Shown here: in pieces, positions 13,562 to 14,058 of the stretch | Layout: every line of letters begins with the position of its first letter | How positions within the stretch are numbered: position 1 is the first letter of the stretch | Assembly: GCA_002439605.1 (NCBI GenBank) | Contig: DJOI01000017.1 | Location: forward strand, 1 to 14,058 | DNA: 14,058 nucleotides | Direction of reading: 5' to 3' | Origin: Candidatus Segatella mututuai | GTDB lineage: Bacteria; Bacteroidota; Bacteroidia; Bacteroidales; Bacteroidaceae | Made by a program: the position numbers and the translations under genes | The notes under the pieces: generated by a model | Told to the model about the DNA's origin: nothing | The model's input: the letters and a program-made list of their open reading frames with translations, nothing else | Databases searched by the model: none

Positions 13562-14058
13562 ATGTCAGATATGAAAAAAGTAACCTTAGTATTGAGCGAT
13601 GGAACCAAATTCCATGGCAAATCTTTTGGATATGATGCTCCTGTAGCGGGCGAGGTTGTGTTCAACACAGCCATGATGGGATATCCAGAGAGTTTGACCG
13701 ACCCTTCGTACGCCGGTCAGTTAATGACACTTACCTTCCCACTCGTGGGTAACTATGGTGTTCCTCCATTTACCTTCAAGGAGAACGGTCTGCCTACTTT
13801 CATGGAGAGCGACAAGATCTATGCTTCTGCCATCATCGTGAGTGATTACAGCGAGCAATACAGTCACTGGAACGCAGTGGAGAGCCTTGCCGACTGGTTG
13901 AAGCGTGAGAAAGTTCCAGGAATCACAGGTATCGATACCCGTGAGTTGACTAAGGTGCTTCGTGAGCATGGTGTGATGATGGGTAAGATTATCTTCGACG
14001 ATGAGCCAGATAACATCCCTGAGGCTAACTACGAGGGCGTGAACTTCGTTGACCAGGT
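13562..14058 (+). CDS. carA: Carbamoyl-phosphate synthase small subunit, N-terminal part (cut by window edge)
   Basis: The frame from ATG 13562 stays open to the window edge, giving 165 full codons. It matches the N-terminal domain of CarA, the glutaminase subunit that passes ammonia to CarB for carbamoyl phosphate (pyrimidine and arginine synthesis). Landmarks are LVLSDGTKFHG (9-19), GEVVFNTAMMGYPESLTDPSYAG (30-52), TLTFPLVGNYG (56-66) and ITGIDTRELTKVLREHG (121-137). The class I glutamine amidotransferase domain with its Cys-His-Glu triad lies beyond the window. It follows purF by 83 bases with no terminator between, so cotranscription is plausible. A partial element (TTTG 13505-13508, 19 bases, GCCCTTTG 13528-13535) could be a weak separate promoter. 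The start could also be the fourth codon (13571, MKKVTLV). The leader before the ATG is A-rich. Confidence 0.93.
   Translation, partial: MSDMKKVTLVLSDGTKFHGKSFGYDAPVAGEVVFNTAMMGYPESLTDPSYAGQLMTLTFPLVGNYGVPPFTFKENGLPTFMESDKIYASAIIVSDYSEQYSHWNAVESLADWLKREKVPGITGIDTRELTKVLREHGVMMGKIIFDDEPDNIPEANYEGVNFVDQ

Overview
The window looks like a housekeeping stretch of a Bacteroidota chromosome, most likely Prevotellaceae (Prevotella/Segatella-like). This rests on protein character (DPP5-like S9 peptidase, Bacteroidota-type HU, 627-residue PurF, 634-residue GlmS). It also rests on promoters matching the Bacteroidota pattern TTTG / 19-21 bases / TAnnTTTG, and on A-rich leaders without a strong Shine-Dalgarno sequence before almost every start codon. 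The genus is an inference from remembered family resemblance; no search was run.

Layout from left to right. Bases 1-494 (minus) hold the N-terminal part of an HrpB-type DEAH helicase, cut by the window edge. Bases 599-916 (minus) encode YbjQ/UPF0145. Its promoter physically overlaps the divergent promoter of a secreted S9 peptidase (1057-3144, plus). A strong bidirectional hairpin separates that gene from a convergent minus-strand group, read right to left: HU-family protein (5335-5057), a 29-residue very basic protein (5000-4911) and RNase E/G (4812-3241). The 29-residue gene is easily missed and may be a small Bacteroidota ribosomal protein.

From 5505 onward everything is on the plus strand: a TPM-domain membrane protein and LemA (5505-7011), pyruvate kinase (7087-8538), a Wza-like polysaccharide export lipoprotein (8646-9455), GlmS (9521-11425), PurF (11595-13478) and the start of CarA (13562 to the window end). 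The last three are consecutive glutamine-dependent amidotransferases feeding amino-sugar, purine and pyrimidine synthesis.

No tRNA, rRNA, CRISPR array, insertion sequence, phage gene or obvious transferred island was seen. No gene-free stretch exceeds 300 bases; the longest are 3145-3240, 5336-5504, 8539-8645 and 11426-11594. I found no new multi-gene system. The observations most worth a second look are the 29-residue basic gene with the terminator-like hairpin between it and the RNase E/G gene, the overlapping divergent promoters at 981-1028, the run of three amidotransferases, and the structured purF leader.
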